Source of the DNA: Glandiceps talaboti
Taxonomy: Eukaryota > Hemichordata > Enteropneusta > Spengelidae
DNA: 64,000 nucleotides
Direction of reading: 5' to 3'
Assembly (NCBI RefSeq): GCF_964340395.1
Contig: NC_135565.1
Span: 21,390,709 to 21,454,708 of the forward strand
The position numbers and the translations under genes were made by a program. Under the pieces are notes generated by a model. It saw only the letters and a program-made list of their open reading frames with translations. It was not told where the DNA came from and did not search any database. Positions 1 through 31,666 of this stretch are shown here, piece by piece; the stretch's first letter is position 1; every line of letters starts with the position of its first letter.

Positions 1-1030
1 ATAGCCTTGTTAACCGATGTAAACCAGTCAAAAATTATAGATGAAAATAAAATGCCCTTCGCGACTTTATCAAACTGATTAAGGTGCAAGTCAGTCGATG
101 TTAAAATGTTGTTTAATTCACAAAACATTACTATTACGCAGATATCAATAAACATATGAATCCATCGATATTTATAATTTGTTGTGCTTGTAAGTAGAAA
201 TTAAAGGCGGCGTCTTTCATGTTCTTTCGGTGTGTTTGAAAAATGTCAACTGGTCTAGTAGGGGTGTTTATTTACCAAAATTGCCTGTAGTACCGTCGAC
301 GTGTCCTAACTTATTGTAGTGATAGGCAACATATGGCAAACGAATGTACATCCGATGGTAAAAGGTGAGTCCTATCCATTTTCACCAACTGCTTCATTGA
401 AACAAGTAAAAAGTACAAACACTGTCTATCTTATGAATAAGACAATTATTGTCATTTCATTTTAGACACAAAAAGTAATGGGAAGATATTTCAATATCAG
501 AAAATGTTAACAAAGTAAAGATGCAAGGCATTGAATTACCAACACAGATAAACTTTCATTTGAAGAAAGAAAAGGCAGGCTATAGGTTTAATGATTTTTA
601 ATATTAAGCTTGAAACAAGGTTGTTAACAAAAAACACCCAGTCACGGTCATGGTTGATGAAATTTAACTGAATTCTATCTTCGACAGAATACCTCGTCTA
701 TATATTATTATCTACTGTTTGTATAGCTTGTAAGCGAGACTAGAAAATGTACAGAAAGAATTGAAGATTGTGCCCCTGGCATTAGATTCAGTGTAGACAC
801 TCTGACATATTGCTATTCCTACAAAGTATAGATCAACAGACTGGTTTATTTATTAAAATAATTGTTAATTTTTATCTAGTGAATATCCATTCATAGCGAG
901 GTTAGTCAATTATATTTATGTGTGGCAACTTAATGATATCGAATGAATCTTTATTTCACCAAAGTTAAACAATAATGAAAGAAAAGACAAAAGTGTGAAT
1001 ACAAAAAAATGCTAATAAAATATATTAACT
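1..1030. other. no recognisable gene
   Basis: AT-rich DNA without an open frame, domain or clear repeat that I can recognise. The upstream exons of the receptor gene that begins to be visible near 4.3 kb could lie here or outside the window, but none was identified. Confidence 0.5.
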
Positions 1031-2098
1031 CTTGTGGGGACCATGGAAATAGGTAAGCATACCTAGTCTTGTCCATGATCCAACCCACTACTTAATATAC
1101 TTGATAAGAGAAATAGTGAAATACAATGTAACTACTAAAAACTACTGTTTACAAGAAATGTGAAAATGAATACAAAGTGACTAGAGGGCTAATTGGAAAA
1201 TGTGGATAAGTCTAAGTACAAAGGGACGTTTGGCAAGTTACAAAGAAATCATGACTCTGTAAAAAGATGTATTTTTAGCTGTTTTTTGAATTGGTGTCTA
1301 TTAGAAATAAGTTTTATTGTTGTTGGGAGTGAATTCCAGTGATGAGTACAAGCATATTTGAAGTTGTGTTGGCTGACCGTGAGCTTTACCTTAGGGACTG
1401 GCAGGTTTCCACTGAGACATGAACGTGTTAAGTAATTGTGAGGCACGGTTGGGGTATGTAATGGTGAAGATTACGGGCGTAATGACTGTTATTGAGGTCA
1501 AATAAGAACAAACAGGAATGATGTTTACAAAGCTTATGGATATCAAGAATACCAAGTTGGGTAAACAAGGGAGTGGAGGGGGGCATCGAAACCAGCGAAA
1601 GATATAAGTCTGACAAGCTTCTTTTGAAGAAGAAGAAGAAGAAGAAGAAGAAGAAGAAGAAGAAGAAGAAGAAGAGGTTTCAAGGTGGTCGAATATGTAT
1701 TTCCCCAGATTTCTATACAATAGGTGAATTTAGGCAGGATGAGGCTGTTGTAAATTAAAAGAAGAACTGATTTTGGAACATAATGATGGATATGTGAGAT
1801 AATGCCTACTATAGGACTAACCTTGCTACGTACTTTCTCGACATGAGATTTCAAGGTTAATGATGGGTCAATCGAGACGCCCAAGCAAGTATGTGGCTGC
1901 GGATACACTTCCTATAGGTGTGTTGCCAATAGCCAGGGAACCATGAGCATTTACCTGTCTCTGTTGGGTTTTGATGATCATGTAATTAGTTTTACCTAAG
2001 CTAATAGTGAGTCTATTTGCACGACACCACGTATACACCCTTGTTAAAATGACCATATGTTTCAAGTAAGGGGACTTTAATTTGTTTTTGTTTCTCAT
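1031..2098 (-). pseudogene. decayed non-LTR retrotransposon, reverse transcriptase C-terminal region
   Basis: Overlapping minus-strand frames give pieces of a Jockey/CR1-type LINE protein in the right order but in different frames. They are a segment with GKTNYMIIKT (about 2098-1870), one with LTLKSHVEKV and LILPKFTYCIEIWGNTY (about 1850-1690), one with LGILDIHKL (about 1600-1500), and a C-terminal segment with HWNSLPTTIK and FKKQLKIHLF (1446-1249). The same order occurs in the intact LINE at 46178-48682, which has LILPHISYGLEVWGSTY. Frameshifts and an internal (GAA)n run show it is dead. The stretch 1031-1248, with a short inverted repeat near 1035-1080, is probably its 3' UTR (inference). 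Confidence 0.75.
1626..1676. repeat. (GAA)n microsatellite inside the dead LINE
   Basis: About 17 GAA units. They interrupt the reverse transcriptase reading frame and create false poly-Lys, poly-Ser and poly-Leu frames. Confidence 0.95.
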
Positions 2099-2689
2099 TA
2101 CTGTTTTGTGGAAAATATGGGTTTGTCGGTCAATTTTTAAAAAAAAGTGAAAATATATATAACCACCTTCTTCATGTATCTCTGCCTCTCGTTTTCATCT
2201 TCTTTATCTTTTATTGGATTCCTGGAAACAAACCCTTTCTCAGCTTCTTTACACAATTAGCGTGTTCGCAACCCCCCCCCATTAGATAACTTCCATTATG
2301 AAAGCATTGGTCTGTTCGTGAACAAGTGTCGTCGTCACCTCCATGACTGTAGGTGACGTCGATAGTCCAGGCACTTCCTCATTCTTGCCAGAGAGGCTGC
2401 TGTTCCACAAAATATTAAAGGCGGGCGAAAATAACTTCTTTTTTGATGTGGGAGCTGAACATTTGGGTCGGTCGGGTAATGAGAAACAGGAAAAAAATAT
2501 CGTCACTCTAATCTTGATATTGTATGTACAAGAAAGTTAGATGAGTTGTCATCTCATTCAAATATATGTAACATGTAAATACTTCATGTTATCGTGTCTT
2601 TGGTCTCTATATATACGGCTTTACACCAACTTTTTGTTTTCAATCAAATCAATGCAGTTACTGACGTCAACACGAACGATTTTTACCTT

Positions 2690-2880
2690 CTGTGAGGAAG
2701 GTTTTAATATAGCGATGAAGTCTGTGTGTCTGTACGTGTGTGTGTATGTGTGAGTGTGTCTCTATCACCATTTCCGAACAAACGGCTGCATCAATTCAAA
2801 CGAAATTTCATAGACATGTTCCATAGGGTAATGGCAAGCACTGATTAGGTTTTGGTAATAATCCGATGAATAGTAATGAC
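2690..2880 (+). repeat. dispersed repeat with CTGT-rich head
   Basis: A run of tctgtgtgtctgtacgtgtg leads into a block with gcatcaattcaaacgaaatt and then a note of 'aggttttggtaataatc'. The stretch at 23190-23400 has the same order: (CTGT)n, gcgcatcaattctaatgaaa, then a diverged tail. This looks like two old copies of one family. The boundaries are uncertain. Confidence 0.5.
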
Positions 2881-4021
2881 AAATTTGAGTAATGAATCGA
2901 TCGATACAGTCTGGACATTCGATCTCATTTGCATACGGTCAGAGTTGAATCACGTCAAATGGCGCGCTATTTCATGTGTTCCTTCGAGATGCTATCTACA
3001 TAATAATAGTGTTATTTTTAGAATGCTACATGTTCAATGTTCCAAAGTCACTGTACAATCTACAAGTGACCTACTCGCATGTTTTGTACCTTCAAAAAAC
3101 ATAGTTTCATGTGAGATTTTTCATAATACCGTTTTGTTTGGTCGATGTTCGTTTTCAGATTTCTCAGTTTCACTTCCGTGAAGAAAACATACCCGTCATA
3201 AAACGGCCTGGGCTAAGAGAAACACGTACGGGCTAAGCATGTCACATACATCATTCGATTTGTTATTAAATTCTACACAGATGAAGCCCTGCAACGTAAA
3301 ATCTGTCCACGCAATGATATTCAACTATATCTCTGAACATGTAGGAGTTATAATTTCTATGCGATGTTTTAAAAATAATAAACACTATTGGCCCATGTAT
3401 TTTCCAGATATAAATTTCATCTCATGTGATTTTCTTGTTGCTTGTTTATGTGTAAACATGTTTTTCATCAAAGAACATTTCACTTTACGTATATTTTTTT
3501 GTGTCGAAAATATGTCACTTGGATAAGTCACGATGCACTCTGTGATCAATCGATAAAAATGTTGTAATTCTTTCGGAACATTTGCTGGCATTTCCACTTC
3601 TCAGAGAGCCTTACTCATAATAATGTTTGTTATGTTGTATTTAAAGATTCAAACTCTATAAAAGCATCAAATTCTATGAATATTTAGACCGACGTATTGT
3701 TTATTTCCGAAGTAAATTCTTAAAAGTAACTGTCTTTATTTGTTTGCACATTGTGTTCGCATACGTCATATTTATAAATATAGTCATCCGTCATTATTTT
3801 GACCGACCCATGTAACATCAAGGAGAATTATGGTTTGCAAAATCCAGTTTTATATTTTTTCAATTTTTCTGACTTGTGATCCCTTGCACGAAAATAGTAT
3901 CAATGGAGGCAAATATAAAAGTTTTAGGCCAAAAAAAAAAAGAATTGGTTCTGGTCACGACAGTTGGTCTAGGGTTATTTTTGTGTTTTCCCATGGATCT
4001 GCAGATTGCATTGACTGGACG

Positions 4022-4093
<72 letters not shown>
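4022..4093. repeat. (CA)n microsatellite
   Basis: An uninterrupted CA dinucleotide run followed by imperfect CACAAA units. Confidence 0.97.
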
Positions 4094-4095
<2 letters not shown>

Positions 4096-4314
4096 TACAC
4101 AAACACACAAACACACAAAGACCGATGAGGGTATATTTAAGTGATGTGCGCGCTGACCAGAAACAATTGTTTTATTTTGGCCTTACAGCCTAAATGTTTG
4201 GTTATGCATTTGGTGGAAGGACACATCAGCACGTCGTCTGTTTATCTTACCCTGAATCACAGGCATATAACCAAATATCAATGCCATGTTATCTTATAAT
4301 TATCCCAATTTCAG

Positions 4315-23688
<19,374 letters not shown>

Positions 23689-25348
23689 CTATGAAAGTTA
23701 GATTTAAATCTAGATGCCAAAGTTAATACAGTACACATGTTTTACTGAGTTAAGAAAAATTATATCAAAGTTTAGTACCATTGATGTGTTAGCGTTTCAA
23801 TCTCTTTTACTGAAGAATTCTTAAAATATTAATTCATGGCAGTAAACATTAGGGGTTTCAGCTTGGAGATCAAGTTGAAATTGTTCAAATCAATGTTTTT
23901 CGTGCCTATATTATATCTCCCAAATGAACTTGGAAATTTTGTTTTTTGTACTTTATAAGTTATAGACTGATTTTGTTTGTCAGATACAGATTTGATTCCT
24001 TCTCTTTACCAGCACAATGTTTGAAGTAAAACTATCATTTGGTTCAGTTCGGTGAAACTGAAAACAGCAAACAATGTTGGGTTTATGAAGTTAAATTGTT
24101 ATTTTGTGTATGTCATTAAGAATCACGGTTCAACCAAGCTATGTGAATATACATTGAACATTTTAATAAAATCACCTCTCCAGAATATCGACTACAAACC
24201 TGGCATAATAATTTGTCTAAATATGTATCTAAATGTAATTAGCAAACAGTGTTTAAGTCCATATTATTTCTTGTTGTCAGTCAATAACTATCCAATGTGA
24301 CCATGCTGACATGGTTCACTGCAATCAGTCGGTTGTGATCATTAATATATATATGAATTTCAACATTGTGATACCAAATAATGAATTGAAAACTTACATT
24401 ACCACTGTGAATATATCACTATGTCAAACTACTTTCTTTTAAAGATAGCAAAAATATGTTGTTGTCCAACAGACTATAATTTGAAATGAATCTCAAGCTA
24501 TATTTTCAAGCTTCTTCATAAATTACATGATAGTACATACACTCTTTATATATTGACTGACAATTTCGGGAGAGGACGTCGCTTATGTTGTTATATTTAG
24601 TCTTGTTTGTCTTTATTACATTTGAAATAACATTTTCATCAGGAAATTATGGAAAGACATGTTGACTTCTTTGATTGTGAGTGATTTTATAGAACAAAGA
24701 GTAAACGCCATCAATGACAGTGAGGGTGAACCCAGGGTACCGTCAGGTGACAACTATCCCCCTAAGTAGCACGTACAAACCCCTCAGCGTGTACACAATA
24801 CATGACATGGTATGGAGAGACGGGCAATGCTTCTTGGAACCGGAAACACGTCTATTAACAGGACAATAGATAATACTGGTGAGACTTATGATAATGTACT
24901 GATCACAAATCTTTAATTTAATTAAACTTTATTTTGCAATGGCGCTATAAGGGTAACATATAACAATACGGCAAGAAAGGACCAAATGACAAACTACAAG
25001 ATAGAAATAGAGGGAGAACATAACAAACTGCGGTACATAGTGATAATTTATAACTTAGGCCTGGATAAATTAAACTGCAAATCTGTACTAGTAACAAAGT
25101 CTATCTTAATATAAAGAAGATTGACATGTTTCAGTAACATTTTCATGAAAATCCAGTGTTAGCTTTTTCGGTTTCGTCAATTCAAGAAATGTTGCTGTAA
25201 TAATTTAGTTCACTATTTTAACACCATTTGAGAAGATATCCAGGCACAAATCTTTAACTTTATATCTAAGTATATGTGAATATATAAACATTCTAGGCCT
25301 ATATATTTGAGATAAGTGTTTAATTGTCTTCTTGTTCTGCTTTGTTAG
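23689..25348. other. intergenic stretch, receptor 3' UTR and unassigned DNA
   Basis: No domain-bearing frame is seen. AATAAA-like strings (for example ttttaataaaatc near 24160) may end the receptor mRNA. I looked for earlier arylsulfatase exons here and found none. Confidence 0.45.
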
Positions 25349-25533
25349 AAGACCCACGTGAAATCAACGAATTATCAGCACGTATGCCTGAGAAAGTTGA
25401 TGAATTGCGTCAGTATGTTGCTGATATGACAGCTGGAGCACTACCAGCATTTTATCCAGACAGTACACCTGACATTTCGGATCCTAATAACTCAGAAGCT
25501 AATAAAGGCATCTGGGTTCCAAATTGGTGTTGA
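25349..25533 (+). pseudogene. orphan arylsulfatase (type B/I/J-like) C-terminal exon
   Basis: After acceptor tttgttag, a frame reads EDPREINELSARMPEKVDEL, then GALPAFYPD and GIWVPNWC before a TGA. Asp-Pro-x-E-x-x-x-L-x-x-x-x-P and the final G-x-W-x-P-W are the C-terminal signature of lysosomal/secreted arylsulfatases. The sulfatase core, with the formylglycine Cys-x-Pro-x-Arg site, is not found upstream. It is either the last exon of a gene with a very long intron overlapping the receptor or a stranded fragment. I favour a fragment. Confidence 0.65.
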
Positions 25534-25876
25534 ATATACTATGTAGATTGCTAAATTTAAGTTACATCTCTATCTTGACCTATTAAACTATTTCAAATAC
25601 AGTAATGATCAGATATTACGCATGTAGATTACTCATTTTTTGTATCATCCATGTAGAACTGAATTTGATTGTCATATTGTTGTCAATGTATGTTTTAGAA
25701 TATGGTAGGTAATAAATACGACAGTGCAAATAAATCATGCTAAGCTTGTTACTGAGTGTCTATTAATTTATGTTTTATTGTGAAATACATGTATATTGGC
25801 GTTTAAAGGTATTGGAATGTTCAATATAGAATGTAGAAAGAACACTTTAAACTTCCAAGAAGTACTTTTTCTTTTT

Positions 25877-25991
<115 letters not shown>

Positions 25992-26290
25992 GCAGCCTGG
26001 CTTGGAAGAAAACCCTGTAAAAAACTTGTTGTACCTCTATTTCCATGTAAATGCAGACCCAGACCTCTAGCTCTCCAAATCACAGTCATATACTTGTTAA
26101 AATGGTTTAAATGGTCTGAAAATGGAAGTTTCCAAGGGTTTCTAGATAACATTAATATAACTTTATTACCGCTTTCATAAAAAGCATTGGAAATTGGCTT
26201 TCCACCTGCACTCATAAATAAGGTGACCGAAATTAAAAAACAAAACAATGAAGGGAAAGTAAACAACCATCTGCCTTTCCAAAACTTGCC

Positions 26291-26476
26291 ATGATGGTGC
26301 TCTACTCCCTGTCTGTGTGCACCTTGGGGTATGTATGGGTTACTCGGTTAATCATAGAGCACTGCTGCTTTCCTCGACGTCCGAACAATACGAAAATCAT
26401 CCCCGATTTACACTTCTACAGAATACCAAGGAACAAAGCTCTGAAGAAACGGTACAACCCCCAATTTGAGTGAGGG
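26291..26476 (+). pseudogene. THAP-like zinc-finger fragment
   Basis: The frame ends CCFPRRPNNTKIIPDLHFYR, IPRNKALKKRYNPQFE and stop. Phe-His/Tyr-Arg-Ile/Phe-Pro followed by basic residues is the centre of THAP domains, which occur in P-element-type transposases and in host regulators. Only one part of the C2CH signature is visible, and there is no downstream protein. Weak call. Confidence 0.35.
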
Positions 26477-28375
26477 CGCTGTCTTGTCAATTTCCTGTTT
26501 GCAGTCTATAATGGCCTATTGAATACTACATTTGAGTCACACAGTCAATCCTTGTACCCTATAAAAGTGTTCTACTTCGTTAAATAATTGTTTAGTCAGT
26601 AGCGATTTCTGAGATGATATTACGATGGAGCTGGCTAGTTTACATGTAAAGTGGAGACTGACATGTTTTACAAAACAAATATTTGTTTTATCTAGTAGGT
26701 CCTACCAAAACAAACCAGTTTGGCAAATATTGTTTTGTAATTTATTTTAACCATTTTGGAAGGTATGATTTTTTCCACTATAAAACACATTAAAACAACT
26801 GTATTGTTTTTAAAGCAATGGATATTAAATTTTAAAGTTGTCATAATTTTGCAACTCTTTGCACTCACCCACGATTCGTCTGGAGATTTATCCGCAATAA
26901 TAAGTGACAGTAAGTGAAGAAAGAAATAATTGCCTGCGTTGAAATTTCCATCGACAGTCACAGATTGTGAGTATTATGTAGTGGACAACGTTCAATATGC
27001 CATTCTACTACTGTGTGCTGTATTACCAGTATATCGTGGATATGATTGTATTCTAAGTTAGGGAGCTTTAATAGATAGGATTGGAGGTGAGCTGAGGTGC
27101 ACAATCTGTGACCTGTATGTACATATACGCAGAGTGTAGTAAACTTTGCCCTGTAACTTGCAATGCAATGTCGCCCGTGACAAGGCAGCAAGTGTCGCGC
27201 AGACTGAACTCCACAATTCTGCAGAAATGCACCCTTTCTTGAAGTTTTGGATAAAGACTACACCTGACATATGTTAAATGATACCAGAACACCAACACAA
27301 CAGAGAAAGTAAGTACGATTTATATGAAACTTAATACATGTACGTACAACTACTGGCCAATCAGTGATTGATGCAAAGACGCTGTATTCGTATTCTATGC
27401 GTAGTTCACTGACAGTAGAGCTGTGCGATGTCGATGTTGTCAGTCGAACACACCGCGCACCGTCTAGTCTGGAATGTTTAGATAATATACGTATAAAGAT
27501 CATCTCTACGACCACAGTTGTCACATTAACCAAATTATTGAATAGTTTATGGTAGTTTACTGTGAACATGAACAACGTCACTGTGTCAGTCACTTCCTGA
27601 AAAAATCCTGAATGAGTGGGCTTCCTCCCGGGGGTGGGGGTGGGGGTGCATGGGTGTTCCCATGCACGCCAAAAGTAGGAGGGTAGTGAGTAGTGAGTGC
27701 GATGGATTTTCCCTCACGCCATATTTGATTACTATATGGTGTTGTCATGGATACTGGCAGTATGGCAGAGTCGTTTCTAATGAAATAGGTAAATTTCTGG
27801 GAAATACCCCTCCACTCACCATGTATGGATCGAAACTTTGTACCTACATTGTAATGTGAGTTCCATGATAACCTTTGAACATTTCCAACAATGGCGGGGG
27901 GGGGGGGGGGGGGGGTGTTAGGATGAACTTGTACTAGTGCCTTGAAAATAATGTTATTTATATACAACTCTGGACATTTAATAATATTAATAAATATTTA
28001 GGACATCTATTAAACTGTATTGACATACAGTTTCAGACTGACCCAGGCAAGACTGGCGATGACATCAGAGTTGTATTGGAATGCCCCAGTACCTCATTAT
28101 CACACCTGTATCAAGATAAGAGTCCACTACCCTAGGCAGTTCTATTTATTCTTATGTTTGTCATAACACCATCAACACACAGATAGTTTGATATGTCTAC
28201 CAGACTTTCCTACATTTGTACTTGTTGCTGTTGAACTTGTTAAATACTGTTGTCATGGCAATGACATACATGTAGTTATTGGTACAATATTGCATGGATT
28301 GGTAAGTACACATATTATGTAGTGATTATGTCAATAGTTTTAGTCCTTAATTTACATGTAATTATAGTAAGGCCA
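26477..28375. other. intergenic, no gene recognised
   Basis: Several overlapping open frames of 60-125 codons were examined; none has a domain, codon regularity or splice context. Poly-G of about 22 bp at 27895-27916. Confidence 0.5.
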
Positions 28376-28606
28376 AACAAAAAATATTGTGTGGTTCTGA
28401 TTATGCTCAATTTTAGAATAGGTGGGGCAGGTAGATTTTTTATTTTATTTTTTTAATATATATTCTTCTCATATGTGGCTAGTTCAGGTAGTTATGTTTT
28501 CTGTTGTTTTCCATATGGTCTCTGTGTTATTGGTTTGTTATCATCAGATGTACAGCCATTACAGATTGGAAGAACAGTTTTATATTGTCTTTTTAAGTTG
28601 ATGTCA
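28376..28606 (+). repeat. dispersed repeat, inverted partner of 31255-31460
   Basis: The block from ggttctgattatgctcaatt to gtacagccattacagattgg is matched in inverse orientation at 31255-31455 (ccaatctgtaatggctgtac ... gaacataatcagaaccgcac). The two copies face each other about 2.7 kb apart. A more diverged relative begins near 30620 (gaaaatagggtaggtaggtc). Confidence 0.8.
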
Positions 28607-29158
28607 GTTAATGTAGCCACTATTACTTGTGAGACTTAACACAATTTTCATGATTTTATTATGTTTTTCTTGAATAAGTAAACAAAAGTTTATGGTTGGC
28701 ATGAAAAACGAGGTCGGGTCGGTTAACCGGAACGAAACAAGTTTTTTTCTTAGTCCTAATAGGTCTGTCTGTGTGAATGTTCATGAGTGGTTCACATTTT
28801 TGCCTTTTGCTGATTAATAATATCCTTTGAAAATATGGCATGTAATTGTAATCAGATATTGGGAAGTCACAAATTGTTGGTGTTTACTATATAATTTATG
28901 TACAATATCTCTGAGGGTTTTGTGGATATACCCTTCATATTACCATTATGGATCTTGACTGAGCAAGTTAACCTTGACCATCCAAGGTCATGTTTCAAAC
29001 TCAAGAGAAAAAAATACAGTAAAAAGGTCACACATCAAACATAATACTGTTGACCTTTGACCCAGACATTTTAACTCTTCATATGGATGCAATAACACAG
29101 ATGTCATGTGTAAATAGCTAGCAGTATTTATGATTTATAATAAACTTTCTGTCTTTTC

Positions 29159-29600
29159 ATGACCTTAATTTTTGACACATGGTCGCTAACATTTAAAAGT
29201 AAGTGCACACCTGAAGAAACTGACCATGTTCATATAGACAGACTATGTACACATTGTAAAGAAATAGAAGATGAAAGACATCATCTAATTCATTGTAAAT
29301 TATATACAAAACAAAGAGAAAAAATGTTTAGTATTATCACTACCCTCAACTCAAACTTTATAAACTTAGATAGAGGAGAGCAATTTAGATATATACTACA
29401 ATCAAAACATAAGGATATTATAACCGCTCTCTACACATACCTGGATGATACATGTAGTCAATAGACACACACTAGAACTACTATATATTTTAATATTTAT
29501 ATTCCATAGATCATTATTAACTTTATTTTGTTTAAATACCAAATTAGAAATGTAAAATTTTCTAAACGGCTAAAATAAAGTGTTATCTTATCTTTATCTT
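29159..29600 (+). pseudogene. LINE 3' fragment (zf-RVT-type C-terminus and tail)
   Basis: The frame has DRLCTHCKEIEDERHHLIHC and KLYTKQREKMFSI. This is the C-x-x-C ... H-x-x-x-x-C knuckle followed by L-Y-x-x-x-R that closes many non-LTR reverse transcriptases. About 120 bp after the stop comes a (TTATCT/TTTA) tail (29580-29605), as at LINE 3' ends. The rest of the element is missing: a 5'-truncated copy. Confidence 0.7.
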
Positions 29601-29605
29601 TATTT

Positions 29606-31254
29606 ATGCAAATTATATGGAATGTATTCATATCCAGAGATTATGGAATCATGTTCACATGCAAATAATATAATATGTATCTATTCATAATAAAGATATG
29701 CAAATTACCATACCAACATAATTAAACTATCTATTTATATGCAAATTGCATTTAAATGCACATAACATGCATATGAATATTATTCATATGCAAATGGTAT
29801 GTTACTAGCCTGCTATATGGCAGTTAACAGAGGGAATTCCCAGTTTAACAGAATTAAATATTAAAACAATTAAATAACTGCAGTAAACCTATATTGAGCA
29901 CATTTATTCCAATACATTACCAGCATTGATTTAATACAATGCTATATTGTTTACTATTGTAATCAGAACAAAGATTTGGTAGAATTATCAAATACATGCA
30001 GTGATTGCAAAATTGGCAAAGTTTTGTTTGTTTGAACTATTTTTAATAATTTTATATTTGAGTTTATCAATTATGTAGATGAAATGACTCACTCCATACA
30101 ATGATAATATATTGTACAATATAAAAACAGTTATATATGGGGTAAATACACTTTGTGTGACCTTACATGTATTTTCCTGGTAATGAGTTACTTTTGGTGG
30201 TGTTTATTGTTTTGTATCGTGATACAGTGGGTGTGTATTTGTACATTGGACTATTAGCAATGGGTTGTTATACACATCAACAGTTACCTATTTCTTAGTC
30301 AATTGGCTTGGCTATCATTTAACTATATACAATATGTTGTGTTATTCCGCCCTCATCACCGGCCTCCTCTCACTGACAGATATGGGAGGGGTTGACCAGT
30401 GTGTGAGGGTACCCCGTCACGGTGTACCCTACAGACTAGGTCATCATTTGAAACTTAAAAATATTGTTATTTAGTTATCAATGTGAAACTGAAAGAAAAC
30501 CAATTTTACTGTATGGTAATTTGTTTTGGTTGTTAATGTGTTTGCCAGTATACTGTATCACATTATAAAAATCATGTTCTAAATTGGGTGAAAAAAAATA
30601 ATTGAATGTTTCCAATAGGATGGCCACAGAAAATAGGGTAGGTAGGTCAGGAATTTATTTATTTTATTTTATCTTTTTAAATCTAGTTTTTGAAAAATAT
30701 TGCTTTGACCCCAAAAGGAACACAGATGTCAGTCAGAATACCCCTTCTGTGATAGCATGATGAAATATGTACAGATATCGCTGAGGAAAGAAAACAGACG
30801 TGCATGAAGGTCAAGAAGACAAAGAATTTCTTATCTTTTTGTTTTTATATGTTTTAAAAAAATGTTTAGAGTCGGAAGCTTAAACTAGAGTTGGTCAGGT
30901 TATCGGAAACATATATTTTTTTTTATTTGGCCTGTTCTATAATTTCATTCAACACATTACACCTAACACTCTTTGTCAAGCACAAACCAAATTATACATG
31001 TTCAAGCAAAAAATACAAGATTATTACAGAAATTAACCTATTTTTTGTTCTACATGACCATGTGCATACAATTATATTATGTCATTCTGTGGTGCTCATA
31101 ATATGGCCTAAGAAAGAATAATTGTTTGGTTCTGGTTACCTGACCCCAGCTAATTTTTCACTGCCAATCCTAAACTCTTTATGTATTTGAGAAAAAAACA
31201 ATAAAATCGCAAACATTGTGATGTCTTACGAGAAATAGTGGATGCGGAAACTGA
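29606..31254. other. AT-rich repeat-bearing DNA, no gene
   Basis: No coding signal. Around 29600-29800, ATGCAAAT-like octamers occur many times (gcaaattatatgg, gcaaataat, gcaaattacc, gcaaattgca). Near 30880-31150, two segments with ggtcaggttatcgga and its inverted form ggttacctgacc face each other. The stretch probably consists of old DNA-element debris. Confidence 0.45.
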
Positions 31255-31460
31255 CACTTTAAAAACACAAAATAAAACTGTTCTTCCAATCTGTAATGGC
31301 TGTACATCTGATGAGAAGAAATGAACAACAGAGAGACCATTTGGAAAACAACGGAAAACCTTAATTAGACACTCACACAGAAAAATAAAATAAATTAAAA
31401 AATCTACCTACCCCACCTATTCTAAAATTGAACATAATCAGAACCGCACAATTTATTTTT
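31255..31460 (-). repeat. dispersed repeat, inverted partner of 28376-28606
   Basis: Reverse complement of the earlier copy with moderate divergence. It contains ctacctaccccacctattct. It ends about 185 bp before the first coding exon of gene A. Confidence 0.8.
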
Positions 31461-31644
31461 ATTAAGTCTAAGAGTGATAACTGTATGAATAGCATTTAAT
31501 ATCTCTTTAGATTATTTGATAATTTTCAGCATTTCAAATATATCTACTGTTACACCTTGTGTATGACACTTCTTTATAGAAAATATCATACTGAGAGACT
31601 TGTATGAAATATATCAGTAGCAGCTGCACATCAGTGGTTTCAGT

Positions 31645-31666
31645 ATGAGCAGTGAACATGCGCAAG
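31645..31666 (+). CDS. gene A first coding exon (MSSEHAQ)
   Basis: ATG AGC AGT GAA CAT GCG CAA G, then gtaagcc. Its phase 1 donor matches the phase 1 acceptor at 32268/32269 (G|CT). Gene B has a corresponding tiny first exon (ATG TCA G). Short exons are easily false; the shared phase supports it. Confidence 0.5.

Larger units (their letters stand above)
2099..4314. other. no gene recognised
   Basis: Several open frames of 60-100 codons occur, but none has a recognisable domain or matched splice sites. The stretch contains one dispersed repeat copy near 2690-2880 and a (CA)n run at 4022-4093. Confidence 0.5.

Noticed and set aside
27590-27967. Pro-rich 125-codon minus-strand frame
   Set aside because: Proline stretches come from poly-G runs; no homology or splice context.
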